From IMG/VR virus record IMGVR_UViG_3300043639_000058, positions 1 to 38,351 of that record: 38,351 nt of DNA; one strand, 5' to 3'. Positions within the stretch are counted from its first letter, which is position 1. Every line of letters starts with the position of its first letter. Positions 13,458 through 22,162 of this stretch are shown here, piece by piece. A program made the translations under genes and the position numbers. A model generated the notes under the pieces. It made no database searches. It was not told where the DNA came from and saw nothing but the letters and a program-made list of their open reading frames with translations. The stretch is from a virus.

Positions 13458-15173
13458 TCAGTCCTTGGAAGTCTGCATGATGTCGAGCAAGTCGGCGTGC
13501 TTCGTGGTGCCGCCGGTACAGTGCCGCCGAGGCGCGTGGTTCGACACCGGCCAGGTGATCTCGCTCGTGAGAATTGTGAACGAGGTGGACAGCGGGTCCG
13601 GGGCGTCGAGCAGCACGACTTGTTGCCGACCGACGCGCGCATTCGGATCGTCGGTGTCCCACTCGGCGGTGATCGCGACGTGGTCGAAGTCCGCGAGCTC
13701 CGACAACGCGCGTTCGGTCATGCCCGCGAAACTGTAGCGCCCATCTTGAATGAGATGCTCCACGTTCGGCGGCGGCCAGCTCCCGTAACTGGTCGGCCAG
13801 CGACGGACCACGCCGACCACGTCACTGCCTGCGGGCTGCGCGCGAATTGGCTGTGGCCCTGATTGCGCCGTGGCAATGCTGGTCTCGCCCTGCAACGACT
13901 GGAAGAACGCGAGTCGCGTCACCGTCGCGCCCGCTGTGACCGGCGCGTGCAACGCGGCATAGTAGCCGTCGACGTCGGCGTCCACGAGCACCGCGATGTA
14001 CCCGCCGTAATTCATCACCAGCGTATATTGCTCGCCGATGAGGACCCATGCGTAGGTGTATATCGGCCCCGATAACAGGTCCGCGAGAAACGCGCCGCCA
14101 TCGGTAAACGTGATCGGTATCCACGACAGCCCGCCGAGCACGATATCCGCCGCCAGCTCGCCCGCGCCCCCGAGTCCCGCAGGAATCGCCGCGCCGACAC
14201 CCGATACGCGCACGCGTTGCGAGCCGATGCGCGCCTCGAAATTTACTTGGCCGCGAAACATCGTCGCATCGGCGATGGGGATTCCATAATCGAGCGTGCC
14301 CGCGGCAGCCGATGTAGTGGGACTCGACGCCGGAAGGCCAAAGGGTGCGGTCGTGCGTGGGCCCTCGACCACGACCACGGTGCGCGCTTGCGAGCCGTCC
14401 TCCAGATGCGAAAAGGATTTGAGCGTGAGCTGCGACAGTTTCAAGGGCGCGGGATCGGGATAGCCGGTCTCTGCGCCGTTCGCCCACGCGTGGAGGTCGC
14501 GCCCTGGCCCGATGTAAAAGCCGCCCTTGGACAGGTTCACGATGCGGCGGACGACTTCGCTCGCGCGCCCGTTCACCACCTCGAACCCAGCGATCACCGG
14601 CAGATCGGGCTTCACGCCGAAGGTGGTAAACGGCTCATTGTGCTGGCAGAACAAATTGACGACATCGAGGATCGTCGTGCTGCCTCCCTGCGACGGCCAG
14701 CTCATATTCACGAGCCGCTGATCGAGGTCCGGCAGGTAGTCCGTACACATCACCTGAAGGAACGGCGGCATCGACCGCACCGGGTCCGACCGCGACTCGG
14801 CGGGCTCCCGCTGGTGCTGGATGTTCACGATGCGTCCGCCAAACTCCAGATTCTCGATGGTGCCCATGCCGATGCGGACGATGTCGCCGACGTGCGGCTG
14901 CGCCGGGATGTCAGGCACCAGCGTGAAGCTGCACGTGTCGGGTTCATCGTTGAGCGCCTCCGACACGTGGAGCGTGCCGTGCAGGATCGCGCCCGAGAAA
15001 TCGACGCCACCGATGTCGATGACGACGTTGAGATGCGCGTAGTAATCCGACCGCGACGCGCCGGAACGCCCGATGCCGGCGCGTGCGTCGAGCCACGCCA
15101 CCAACTGGATGTAGTAGTCGAGCCGAAAGGCATTGAGCCGAGAGCCGAGGCGACACTGTGCGGCGTACGCCAT
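13458..15173 (-). CDS. Large tail tip/baseplate-type protein, 571 aa
   Basis: Position after the tape measure and size suggest a tail-tip or hub component. The middle (about 50-250) contains hub-like segments: VVIDIGGVDFSGAILHGTLH, then a strand-rich region with DTCSFTLVPDIPAQPHVGDI and IVNIQHQREP typical of proteins interacting with tail tube ends. The C-terminal half is beta-rich with many Tyr and Gly. No peptidase motif was found. ATG 15173 lies three bases after the upstream stop. Assignment as tail protein is firm by context; the exact role is not. Confidence 0.8.
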   Translation of the reverse strand: MAYAAQCRLGSRLNAFRLDYYIQLVAWLDARAGIGRSGASRSDYYAHLNVVIDIGGVDFSGAILHGTLHVSEALNDEPDTCSFTLVPDIPAQPHVGDIVRIGMGTIENLEFGGRIVNIQHQREPAESRSDPVRSMPPFLQVMCTDYLPDLDQRLVNMSWPSQGGSTTILDVVNLFCQHNEPFTTFGVKPDLPVIAGFEVVNGRASEVVRRIVNLSKGGFYIGPGRDLHAWANGAETGYPDPAPLKLSQLTLKSFSHLEDGSQARTVVVVEGPRTTAPFGLPASSPTTSAAAGTLDYGIPIADATMFRGQVNFEARIGSQRVRVSGVGAAIPAGLGGAGELAADIVLGGLSWIPITFTDGGAFLADLLSGPIYTYAWVLIGEQYTLVMNYGGYIAVLVDADVDGYYAALHAPVTAGATVTRLAFFQSLQGETSIATAQSGPQPIRAQPAGSDVVGVVRRWPTSYGSWPPPNVEHLIQDGRYSFAGMTERALSELADFDHVAITAEWDTDDPNARVGRQQVVLLDAPDPLSTSFTILTSEITWPVSNHAPRRHCTGGTTKHADLLDIMQTSKD

Positions 15174-15176
15174 ACC

Positions 15177-15482
15177 TCACGCGGGCGATACTTCGGCATC
15201 CGCCCGCGTCTCGCCGTACCGCGCCTCAAATTCAATCGTCGTCATGACGGCGATTGGTTCGCCGGAATAGGGATCGGACACCACCCAATCGGTGACGTTG
15301 ACGACCACCCATCCGGTGGAAAGCGGCACGCGCGGTTGCCCGTCCGAGTACAGCGGCATCCCGGCGACGATGGGATCGATGACCGCGCCGACGGGTAACG
15401 GTTGCCCCTCCACATATTGTTCGCCGTACACCTTGAGCGGACGCTCGGTGTATGGCGCTTGCCTACCGGCCGGTTGTCCCAT
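15177..15482 (-). CDS. Small tail-module protein, 101 aa
   Basis: ATG at 15482 follows an AAAGGGG ribosome binding site. The protein begins MGQPAGRQAPYTERPLKVYG and is beta-rich with many valines (TGWVVVNVTDWVVSD), suggesting a single small sandwich domain. It lies between a fibre-like protein and the tail tip protein. No specific family recognised. Confidence 0.68.
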   Translation of the reverse strand: MGQPAGRQAPYTERPLKVYGEQYVEGQPLPVGAVIDPIVAGMPLYSDGQPRVPLSTGWVVVNVTDWVVSDPYSGEPIAVMTTIEFEARYGETRADAEVSPA

Positions 15483-15492
15483 CTGTCCCCTT

Positions 15493-15963
15493 TCAGTCGG
15501 TGTAGTACTCGCCCTGGAAAATGAGCTGCAATCCGCTCAGCGTCGAGTTCGGCATTGGCCCGCCCCCCGGCGCGAGGACATAGAACCAATCGTTACTGAT
15601 CGCCAGATGGAGATTCGCCGCGATCCCGTACGAGACGTAGAACCCGACATACATGTCGCCGGTGTTGTTGAACGGCAAACCATTGATCATCGCGCCCGCG
15701 CCGTTGGCGGTCGCCGGATACGTGACGTGACCCCAGACGTAGACGCGCTTGTCCGTTTTGCAATAGCGCCCCTTCGCCGTCGAGAACACGAGGCCCGCGC
15801 CGCTTTGATCCCCCGGTGTCCACACGCCCCACGTCGGCAGGATCGCGGCATCGACCGGATCGAGGATCACGTCCTTGATCTGCTGCTTGTTCCACGGCGT
15901 GCCGTCGGCGTTGTTGCCGCTGTCGTCGATCAGCAAGTCGTATGGGGCACGATTGATCGGCAT
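15493..15963 (-). CDS. Fibre- or receptor-binding-like beta protein, 156 aa
   Basis: ATG at 15963 has an AGAGGA ribosome binding site. After a short N-terminal helix (INRAPYDLLIDDSGNN), residues 45-156 resemble phage fibre head domains: TWGVWTPGDQSGAG, GRYCKTDKRVYVWGHVTY, INGLPFNNTGDMYVGFYVSY and a C-terminal GLQLIFQGEYYTD. The 'knob'-like GLPF motif is often seen in such domains. It follows the tape measure gene, so it may contribute to the tail tip. Confidence 0.72.
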   Translation of the reverse strand: MPINRAPYDLLIDDSGNNADGTPWNKQQIKDVILDPVDAAILPTWGVWTPGDQSGAGLVFSTAKGRYCKTDKRVYVWGHVTYPATANGAGAMINGLPFNNTGDMYVGFYVSYGIAANLHLAISNDWFYVLAPGGGPMPNSTLSGLQLIFQGEYYTD

Positions 15964-15971
15964 GAGGTCCT

Positions 15972-18900
15972 CTAGGCCGCGCGGATTTTGTTCGAGAGCC
16001 CGTAGCGCGCGGTCAGCGCCCGCGACACCTTGTCCGCGAGCCGCTGTTGGCCTTCGGGGGTATCGAAGAATGCGCCCTGCGCGTTGACGACCACCGTCAG
16101 TGAGGGCGCGGCGGCGGGCGCCGATGGCGGCATCAGCATCGGCATCTCCGCGCTCGAACCCGAATCGGGTTTCGGGACGACGGCCTCCCACCCATGCAAG
16201 ATGACCGGCGTGCCCGCGCCCCAGTTGCGGTAGCCGTCGGTGCCGCGCGACAGTCCTTCGAGCGCCTCGCTGCCGCCGGACTTGCCGGGGTCCTCGCCGC
16301 TGACGGTGCGGTGGAAATCGACGTTGACCTTCAGGTCTTTGGGGATGCTCTTGATCTTGCTGTTGGTGTCGTCGAGCGCGACGCCGAGCGAGCGCGAGAT
16401 CACGTCGGCGAGTTTGTCCACCGAGGCGATCATCTTCGTGAAGCCTTCGGTCATCGTCAGCGAGAACTTCACACCGGAGTCGGTCAGATCGGTGATCGCG
16501 TTCCCGTTGGCGTCGGTCAGCTTGCCCGCCTTGACCATGTCCTCGAGCATCGGCTGCATGGCCGACGGGACTTCGACGCCCATCTTGATCGCGGTGTTGA
16601 TGTACTCGGAGGTCGCCCCGCTCATGCGCGAGATGATGGCGACCGAGTCGATGCCCGCCGCGTTCAAGACCTCGAAGTCCTTGAACAGGTCCTGCGCCTG
16701 TTGTTCGAGCGCCTGCCGCTGCAAGGCCGGACCGAGCTCCTCCAGCGTGAAGCCGTATTTCTGCGCGGTCGCGTTCACGTCATCGAGCGCCGCCTTCTGA
16801 AATTCAAAAGATGCCTGTAATTGTTCGAGCGCCGCCTTCGCCTGGTCGGCCGTCTTCGCGCCGAGCAACGCATCGAGCGACGTGCCCGCCTTGTATGCCT
16901 GCTCGTTGACCGCTGCTAACCCGCCGCCGAGGTCGATAAAGTCCTCGCGGAGTTTGTTGGTTTCTTTCCGGTCCTTCGCGGAGGCGATCAGCTTCTTGAT
17001 GCCGTAGTAGGCGAATACTGCCGCCGTGCCGATGCCCATCGTGGCCGCGCCGAGGGCGATTGCGCCCGTGGTCATGCCGCCCATCACGGCGACCGACATG
17101 CCCATGCCCGCGACCGAGCCGATCGATTGCCCGACCGACGCCCCGCCGGCCATCGCGCCCACCCCCGCCATCGCGCCCGCCGCGCCCGACTGCGCGACGT
17201 TGGTCCCGGTGAAGACGCCGCCCGACCCGGAGAGCTTGGCGGCTTTAATCCGTTCCGCCACGGCGTTCGCGAAGTCCTGGCCGATCTGCGAGCCGAGCGC
17301 GATCACCGCGCCCGACAGACTGCCGCCGCCTTTCATCGTGTCGATGATCAAGTTGGGAATGTTGCCGAGCGTGGACTGAATCGACGACGACAGGGAGTGG
17401 GAGTAGGCGGGTCCGGCTTCGCTGCCGATCTGCGCGGCGGCTTTCGTGATGTCGATCTCCTGCAACGGTTTGAGCAACGCCGCAAAGACGGGCGGGCCTT
17501 CCTTCCCGAGCGTCTTGATCGCGTCGAGCAAGTTGCCCGTCTCGGTGACCGGCTTCAGCGTGGCGGCATAGATGCGATACATCTCCGTCTCGGCGACCCC
17601 GCCCATCGCTTCGTACGCGTCGATGGCATCGCCCATCACCTTGTTGATCGCCGCCTGCTGGTCCGCCGTCATCTGCGAAATCGGGATACTTTTCTTCAGC
17701 GCCGCGACCCACAGGTCGGCTTTGTCGATCAGCCCGCCGCCGGAGAATTGGTCGACCAAACTCGCCAGCGATTTGTCGTAGGCGTCCGCCGATTTCTTGA
17801 TGTCGTCGACCGCTTTTTTGCGGTCCTTGTCGGCTTGCGTGGCCGCGTCATCCCGTTTTTTGTACTCCTCCAGAATCTCGGCGGCGGTCTTATGCGCTTT
17901 GCCGTGTGCGTCGACCGCCTTGGTGGTGGCCTCGACGGGCGCTTTCGCCTTCGTCGTCGCTTCCGTGGCGGCAATCTGCTCGTTGATCCATTTCGTCTGC
18001 GCGTCTTTCCCTTCGAGCGTGACGATCTTCAGGTTCGTCCAGAAGTTGCCCCACGAGGCAAAGATCACCGACCAGTTTTTCATCAACGTGCCGATCATCT
18101 CGCCCGTGACGATCGTCACCTTGTCCTTGAACGCTTGCCACGCGTCGCCCGCCGCCTCCAGGCGGTCGACCGTTTCGTTCGACATCACTTGTTGGGCATC
18201 GGCGACATCGAGGAAGCCATCGCGAATGGAGGGCAGCAGCGCGAGCCCGCCCTTGCCGAACGCCTGCACCGCCGCGTCCGCCTGTTGCATGGGGTCGGCG
18301 ATGCCCGCAATGGCGGTGATGATCTGCCGGAAGGCGGTCTCCGGGTCGAGCTGCTGAAGATTCTTCATGCTCAAGCCGAGCGACTCCATCGCGGCTTGGT
18401 AGTTCTTCGAGCCCTCGCCCAACTGCTGTTGCATCTTGCCGAGGGCCTTGCCGACATCCTCGGCCGACGAGCCGGTCAGGACGGCGGCCTGTGAGAACTT
18501 CTGTGCCGCCTCCGACGACACGCCCCACTCTTTCGCCAGGTCGTGGACCTTGCCGGCGGCATCGAACACGCTGGCGATGAAGCCGACCACCGCCTGCGCC
18601 GAGAAGGCGATGCCGATGGTCGCCGCCATGTTCGTCAGCGTGCCCATCCAGTCGATCGAGGACTTGTTGACGTTCTTCGTGGCGTCGGCGATCCGCTGCA
18701 TGTCCTCGGGGACCTTCTCCCCGATCGCGCGCATCTTGGCAACCGCCTCGTTCATCGTCGGCCCGATGCGGGCCAAGTCCTTCTCGGTCAGTTTCGCCGC
18801 GCCGCCGACCTCCTCGATGGCCTTCGCCATCAGCGTGGCGTCCTCAATCAACTTGCGACCGGAGAACGAGTCGACCATCTTATTGAGCGATGTGCCGATC

Positions 18901-19001
18901 TTGCCGGTGTCTGAGGCGAACTGCACCACCTTCGCGTCGGCCTTCTGGACCGCGTCGTAAAAGGAATCGAAATCCGCGATGAACTTGGCAGTTAGGGCCA
19001 T
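15972..19001 (-). CDS. Tape measure protein, 1009 aa
   Basis: The tape measure sets tail length and is ejected ahead of DNA. It is the longest gene, sits directly after the frameshifted chaperone pair and is mostly helical with coiled coils. It has a strongly hydrophobic Gly/Ala-rich segment at about 600-690 (GAIALGAATMGIGTAAVFAY), expected to insert into the host membrane. By the usual rule of about 0.15 nm per residue the tail would be near 150 nm. The C-terminus is probably processed or folded. The start ATG 19001 lies inside the end of the frameshift product, so translation is coupled. Confidence 0.95.
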   Translation of the reverse strand: MALTAKFIADFDSFYDAVQKADAKVVQFASDTGKIGTSLNKMVDSFSGRKLIEDATLMAKAIEEVGGAAKLTEKDLARIGPTMNEAVAKMRAIGEKVPEDMQRIADATKNVNKSSIDWMGTLTNMAATIGIAFSAQAVVGFIASVFDAAGKVHDLAKEWGVSSEAAQKFSQAAVLTGSSAEDVGKALGKMQQQLGEGSKNYQAAMESLGLSMKNLQQLDPETAFRQIITAIAGIADPMQQADAAVQAFGKGGLALLPSIRDGFLDVADAQQVMSNETVDRLEAAGDAWQAFKDKVTIVTGEMIGTLMKNWSVIFASWGNFWTNLKIVTLEGKDAQTKWINEQIAATEATTKAKAPVEATTKAVDAHGKAHKTAAEILEEYKKRDDAATQADKDRKKAVDDIKKSADAYDKSLASLVDQFSGGGLIDKADLWVAALKKSIPISQMTADQQAAINKVMGDAIDAYEAMGGVAETEMYRIYAATLKPVTETGNLLDAIKTLGKEGPPVFAALLKPLQEIDITKAAAQIGSEAGPAYSHSLSSSIQSTLGNIPNLIIDTMKGGGSLSGAVIALGSQIGQDFANAVAERIKAAKLSGSGGVFTGTNVAQSGAAGAMAGVGAMAGGASVGQSIGSVAGMGMSVAVMGGMTTGAIALGAATMGIGTAAVFAYYGIKKLIASAKDRKETNKLREDFIDLGGGLAAVNEQAYKAGTSLDALLGAKTADQAKAALEQLQASFEFQKAALDDVNATAQKYGFTLEELGPALQRQALEQQAQDLFKDFEVLNAAGIDSVAIISRMSGATSEYINTAIKMGVEVPSAMQPMLEDMVKAGKLTDANGNAITDLTDSGVKFSLTMTEGFTKMIASVDKLADVISRSLGVALDDTNSKIKSIPKDLKVNVDFHRTVSGEDPGKSGGSEALEGLSRGTDGYRNWGAGTPVILHGWEAVVPKPDSGSSAEMPMLMPPSAPAAAPSLTVVVNAQGAFFDTPEGQQRLADKVSRALTARYGLSNKIRAA

Positions 19002-19542
19002 TCGACAGGATCAGGCAACACGGGTTTGCCGGTCTCGGCGTGTTCGCGTTTCACTTCCTCGACGAGCACGGCGTACACCTCTGCGGGCAGGTCGAGCAGC
19101 TCGTCGTACGTCCAGTGCATCAGCCGACAGAGACGGAGGTCGCTGACGACGCCATTGCGCCAGCCCGGTCTTTTTTTTCCGTCTCGCGCACCGTGCGCAT
19201 CGCCTCGTCGTGCGCGGTAATCGCGTCGTTGATTTCGCCGTACTTCTCCGGTTCGAGGTTCTCCAGGGCGGCGGCGACTCGCTCGACCGGCTGGCGGCGA
19301 ATGAGCACCGCGTTGCCGTCGGCATCGAGAATCGACCAGTCAAGCAGGTAGGCAATGATGAGCGTGATGCCGACTTGCTTGGGGTCAAGCTCCACCTTCT
19401 CCCCCGGCGTCATCGTCTTGATCATCCGCGCGAACAGCTCGCGCTGTTCTCCGGCGGTCAGATGGCGCTTCACGACAATCCAGTCGTCGTCATTCGGCAG
19501 GACGATCCGTTCTTCCTCGGGGCGGCGCATTCGGGACGGCAT
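18992..19542 (-). CDS. Frameshift product of the tail assembly chaperone (G-T fusion), about 183 aa
   Basis: A -1 shift at the A8 run (19178-19171) joins the first 124 codons of the G-like gene to a second open frame of 59 codons that begins RPGWRNGVVSDLRLCRLMHW and ends PVLPDPVEWP. The second part contains the typical DELLDLPAEVYAVLVEEV helix of the long form. In lambda-like phages the long form binds the tape measure during tail assembly. The second frame has no good start of its own at its beginning and overlaps the tape measure start by ten bases. Confidence 0.85.
19120..19542 (-). CDS. Tail assembly chaperone, short form (G-like), 140 aa
   Basis: ATG at 19542 follows a strong GGAGGG ribosome binding site. 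The protein begins MPSRMRRPEEERIVLPNDDD and has the helical, acidic pattern of phage chaperone G proteins (HLTAGEQRELFARMIKTMTP, then ITLIIAYLLDWSI). It ends without shift at 19120, shortly after the slippery site. It lies between the major tail protein region and the tape measure, the canonical place. Confidence 0.9.
   Translation of the reverse strand: MPSRMRRPEEERIVLPNDDDWIVVKRHLTAGEQRELFARMIKTMTPGEKVELDPKQVGITLIIAYLLDWSILDADGNAVLIRRQPVERVAAALENLEPEKYGEINDAITAHDEAMRTVRETEKKDRAGAMASSATSVSVG
19171..19179 (-). promoter_or_regulatory. -1 ribosomal frameshift site (A-AAA-AAA)
   Basis: In the chaperone gene, codons GAA AAA AAA GAC contain eight consecutive A residues. Slipping back one base at A-AAA-AAA moves ribosomes into the frame of the 59-codon extension. 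I did not identify a clear downstream pseudoknot. The location, the overlap and the extension's family-like sequence make this the standard programmed shift of siphophage tails. Confidence 0.85.
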
Positions 19543-19552
19543 AACCCTCCGT

Positions 19553-19810
19553 TTAGATTTTGGGACCGAGCCGCCCCATGAGGAGCGGCCCGGTATAGGA
19601 CACGTCGAATAGGCGACGACGAAACGGCGGACGACCGCCATTGCTGATCTCGAACACGAGCGGCGACTGCGTCAGATGGAACGCGTTGGCGGACACGACG
19701 CGCGCGCGCAGGAACCCGTAGCTGATTTCAAACGGGCCCAACGCGGCGGCGACGTGATAGCCCCACGTCACCTCCGCCTGGACGCCGGTCATCGAGAGCG
19801 ACGACGACAT
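19553..19810 (-). CDS. Small tail protein between major tail protein and chaperone, 85 aa
   Basis: The protein begins MSSSLSMTGVQAEVTWGYHV and is beta-rich with aromatic residues and a basic loop (GGRPPFRRRLFDVSY). Its position between the major tail protein and the chaperone is often occupied by small completion or minor tail proteins. I recognise no specific family. ATG 19810 starts four bases after the upstream stop. Confidence 0.75.
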   Translation of the reverse strand: MSSSLSMTGVQAEVTWGYHVAAALGPFEISYGFLRARVVSANAFHLTQSPLVFEISNGGRPPFRRRLFDVSYTGPLLMGRLGPKI

Positions 19811-19814
19811 CGGG

Positions 19815-20312
19815 TCAGCGCCGACCCGGTTCCGGCGGATGCGGCATCAGGCGACCCGCCGCCTCGAGCAACGCCGCCGGCGGCGTGCCGGATGGCGTGC
19901 GCGTCCATGCGCCGTTCGCCGTATAGGTGCCGTCGATGGTGACCGCCGCCGACACGCCGCCCTTGATGGAGACGTCGAGCCACGCCGGACCCTTCAGGCA
20001 GAAGGCGTTGTTGATGTCCGGGTAAATCTCCATCTGGACGCCGTCGACCGATTCCGCCGCGTCGAACAGCGTGTCGTCGGTCGAGTCCCACTGTCCGGTG
20101 AACGTGCCCTTACAGTCGTCGAGGCCCTTCACGTACGTTTTGTTGGTGTCGCCCAGTGCGGTGGTCTCCACCTTGTCGGATGTGCGGTCGTTCGTCCATT
20201 CCGTGATGAGCGCGACAGGTGCCACGGTGCCCGCTTTCGTCGTCGACACGCACACGAGGCCCGTCTTGCCGTGGATGGCTGACGGATTCACAGGAGGCAC
20301 AGGATTCGGCAT
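19815..20312 (-). CDS. Major tail tube protein, 165 aa
   Basis: ATG at 20312 follows a GGAGA site. The sequence has the tube-protein pattern: GKTGLVCVSTTKAGTVAPVA, WTNDRTSDKVETTALGD, then TYVKGLDDCKGTFTGQWDST and a C-terminal Ig-like part with VSAAVTIDGTYTANGAW. The segment 'DVETTALGD..K.YV.GL.D..G.F.G' is shared by many siphophage tube proteins. Polymerised rings of it form the tail. Length and order (tail terminator upstream, chaperone downstream) agree. Confidence 0.9.
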   Translation of the reverse strand: MPNPVPPVNPSAIHGKTGLVCVSTTKAGTVAPVALITEWTNDRTSDKVETTALGDTNKTYVKGLDDCKGTFTGQWDSTDDTLFDAAESVDGVQMEIYPDINNAFCLKGPAWLDVSIKGGVSAAVTIDGTYTANGAWTRTPSGTPPAALLEAAGRLMPHPPEPGRR

Positions 20313-20331
20313 AACGGTTCTCCTTCAGGGT

Positions 20332-20760
20332 TTACGTGCGGGGGCAGATCCAGACCTCATAGTGCCCGCCGCGATGTTGCCAACGCTCGTTCGTGGTGCT
20401 GTCGAACTCGGTGAACCGGACCCGGCGGACCCGGTTGATCGCCATCGTCCGGTAGTAGCCGGTGGGCGTGAGCGGCACGTCCTGCATCACGTCGTGGATG
20501 CGCGCCGCCGCCTCCTTCACCGGGTTGCCGCTCGACCCGCGCATCACCGCCTTGACCAGATACGTGAACCGTTCCCACAACACCGTGCCCGGCAGCGTGT
20601 ACGTGTCCTCGTGCGCGATCGACGAGACGAGGACGAACTGGGTCGCCCCGTCGGCCGCGACGTCCCAATAGACGCCGTTCGGCATCAAGAGCGCCAGCTC
20701 CGGGTCGTTCTGAAGCCGCGCGATCACCGCCGCATCCACGTCGGAGGGATCGGCGTGCAT
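20332..20760 (-). CDS. Tail terminator/completion protein, 142 aa
   Basis: Residues 5-20 form the usual first helix (DVDAAVIARLQNDPELALL) followed by NGVYWDVAADGATQFVLVSS and, further on, TYLVKAVMRGSSGNPVKEAA with DVPLTPTGYYRTMAINRV. This alpha/beta layout and the place between the gp10-like protein and the tube protein are typical of the tail terminator group (lambda gpU type, DUF3168-like). It should cap the growing tail tube. Confidence 0.82.
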   Translation of the reverse strand: MHADPSDVDAAVIARLQNDPELALLMPNGVYWDVAADGATQFVLVSSIAHEDTYTLPGTVLWERFTYLVKAVMRGSSGNPVKEAAARIHDVMQDVPLTPTGYYRTMAINRVRRVRFTEFDSTTNERWQHRGGHYEVWICPRT

Positions 20761-20761
20761 G

Positions 20762-21202
20762 TCAGTCCGCCTGCGCCTCCGCGCCGCTCACGTGGAAGCC
20801 GTGCGCGCGCACCAGATCCACCAGTTCCAACTTCATCAGCCCTCGGTGCTTCATCGCGATCGGGATGAACACGTGACCCGGCGGCATCTTGCCGCGCGAG
20901 GAGACGTGCCCGTTGTTGTGGTAGTAGCGCGTCGTCTGGGTCCCGTTCTCGAAAATCCACGCGTGCGGAGCCCGGTTGCGCACGACGCCGCGCGCGGTAT
21001 ATCCGGCGCGTTGAAACTCCACCTGGACCCCGTCGCGCAGGTTGCCGGTCTTCTCGGGATAGGCGGCGATGATCTCCGCCGCTGCCTTCATCGTGTATTC
21101 GGTGACGATCACCTGCGCCTCAGACGTCACCTCCGCGGGCAACTGCCTCAACGCCTCGCGCAATTCCCCCACGTCGAACTCCACTCGGTTGTGTGCGCCC
21201 AT
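20762..21202 (-). CDS. HK97 gp10-like head-tail protein, 146 aa
   Basis: ATG at 21202 has an AGGGAG site. The N-terminal helix FDVGELREALRQLPAEVTSE and the central AAYPEKTGNLRDGVQVEFQR followed by VVRNRAPHAWIFENGTQ are the usual signature of the gp10 neck protein family, in which P.(R/K)TG.L..s and the HA..fE.GT motif recur. These proteins join the capsid connector with the tail. The stop precedes the terminator gene by one base. Confidence 0.87.
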   Translation of the reverse strand: MGAHNRVEFDVGELREALRQLPAEVTSEAQVIVTEYTMKAAAEIIAAYPEKTGNLRDGVQVEFQRAGYTARGVVRNRAPHAWIFENGTQTTRYYHNNGHVSSRGKMPPGHVFIPIAMKHRGLMKLELVDLVRAHGFHVSGAEAQAD

Positions 21203-21590
21203 CGCTGGCTCCCTCTGCCGATGCGCCGCTCGCGGCGGCGGTCGCATGTTCCTCAACGAGGCACCGCAGCTCGCGGCGGGCCTCCTGCACGTCGAACACA
21301 CTGCGCACATCGAAGGCGCGTCCCTTGAACACGATGCGCGTGGCGGTGGTGATGTCGGGTCGCCAGTCGCCCGCGATGACGTGGGTAATCGACGTCTGCA
21401 CGACCACCCCTAACGTCTCGGTGCCCGGTGTGGCGGTCTCGATGGCGGCCGACCACGTCGCCGGATTGAGCGGCACCATCGGGCTCTCGACGTAGCCGCC
21501 GTCGCCGTCGGGTTCGAGCGTCCCCGGCACGAACAGCGCCACCAGGTGCCGCCGCCTTGAGATGCTGGTGCCGCTCGCAATGAAGCCCAT
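21120..21590 (-). CDS. Head-tail joining protein (stopper type), 156 aa
   Basis: The protein begins MGFIASGTSISRRRHLVALF and has GTLEPDGDGGYVESPMVPLN with a later ITTATRIVFKGRAFDVRSVF, a pattern of the small beta-barrel head-tail stoppers (SPP1 gp16 / phage_H_T_join type). The core ends at about residue 115, close to the usual length; the extra Ser/Gly-rich C-terminal 40 residues overlap the next gene by 83 bases. The ATG overlaps the connector stop as TGATG. Confidence 0.78.
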   Translation of the reverse strand: MGFIASGTSISRRRHLVALFVPGTLEPDGDGGYVESPMVPLNPATWSAAIETATPGTETLGVVVQTSITHVIAGDWRPDITTATRIVFKGRAFDVRSVFDVQEARRELRCLVEEHATAAASGASAEGASDGRTQPSGVRRGGIARGVEAVARGGDV

Positions 21591-22162
21591 CACGGCACCC
21601 CGACGAGGCGATACGGCGCGACCGCTTCCGCATACCCGGCGACCGTCGTGCTGATGATCGTGCCGACGGTCGCGAGGTCCCGGCCGACCGTCAGGTAGTG
21701 CGCCGCCAACAGGCCGACCGCATGCACGAGCAGCGGCGGCAGGTGCGCGACGTCCGGCCAGCCCGCGACGTATTCGATCTCCACTGCCGCCGCGCCCATG
21801 CCGCTGATGAGCACGCGTCCCGGCGCGCTCACCGTGTCGACGACATACAGCGACGGGTCGAGGACGGACGTGCCCTCGGCGGTCTGGACGGTCACCTTCG
21901 TGACCGCCTGAAGCGGCGGCCACGGCACTTCGATCGGCCCGTAGGGCGCGACGACGACCGCGCGCCACGTCTGCGTCAGCAGCGCCCGATCGGTGTCCCG
22001 CTCGACCTGTTGCCGCGCCGCCTGGATGAACCCAAGCAGCAGGGCATCCTCGTCGGTCCGGTCATGCCGCGCGCGCAGCTTCAAGTCCTCGAGCGAGATC
22101 GGCTCGATGGCGGGCGGCGTCACCAGCACCGCCGACACGCGCGGGAAGGTCCAGTCGGTCAT
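21590..22162 (-). CDS. Head-tail connector/adaptor protein, gp6-like, 190 aa
   Basis: It has the recognisable pattern of the HK97 gp6-type adaptor: EPISLEDLKLRARHDRTDED, FIQAARQQVERDTDRALLTQ and RAVVVAPYGPIEVPWPPLQA, then a C-terminal helical part containing PPLLVHAVGLLAAHYLTVG. Twelve or thirteen copies form a ring below the portal. The ATG overlaps the preceding stop as ATGA and the length is in the usual 110-190 range. Confidence 0.88.
   Translation of the reverse strand: MTDWTFPRVSAVLVTPPAIEPISLEDLKLRARHDRTDEDALLLGFIQAARQQVERDTDRALLTQTWRAVVVAPYGPIEVPWPPLQAVTKVTVQTAEGTSVLDPSLYVVDTVSAPGRVLISGMGAAAVEIEYVAGWPDVAHLPPLLVHAVGLLAAHYLTVGRDLATVGTIISTTVAGYAEAVAPYRLVGVP

Noticed and set aside
14217-15398. 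Rightward frame antisense to the tail tip gene
   Set aside because: It has no recognisable domain and an Arg/His-rich composition typical of antisense frames in high-G+C DNA.
19011-19388. Leftward frame in the third phase of the chaperone region
   Set aside because: Its sequence is Ser/Arg-rich and unlike chaperone extensions. The true extension is the -1 frame ending at 18992.
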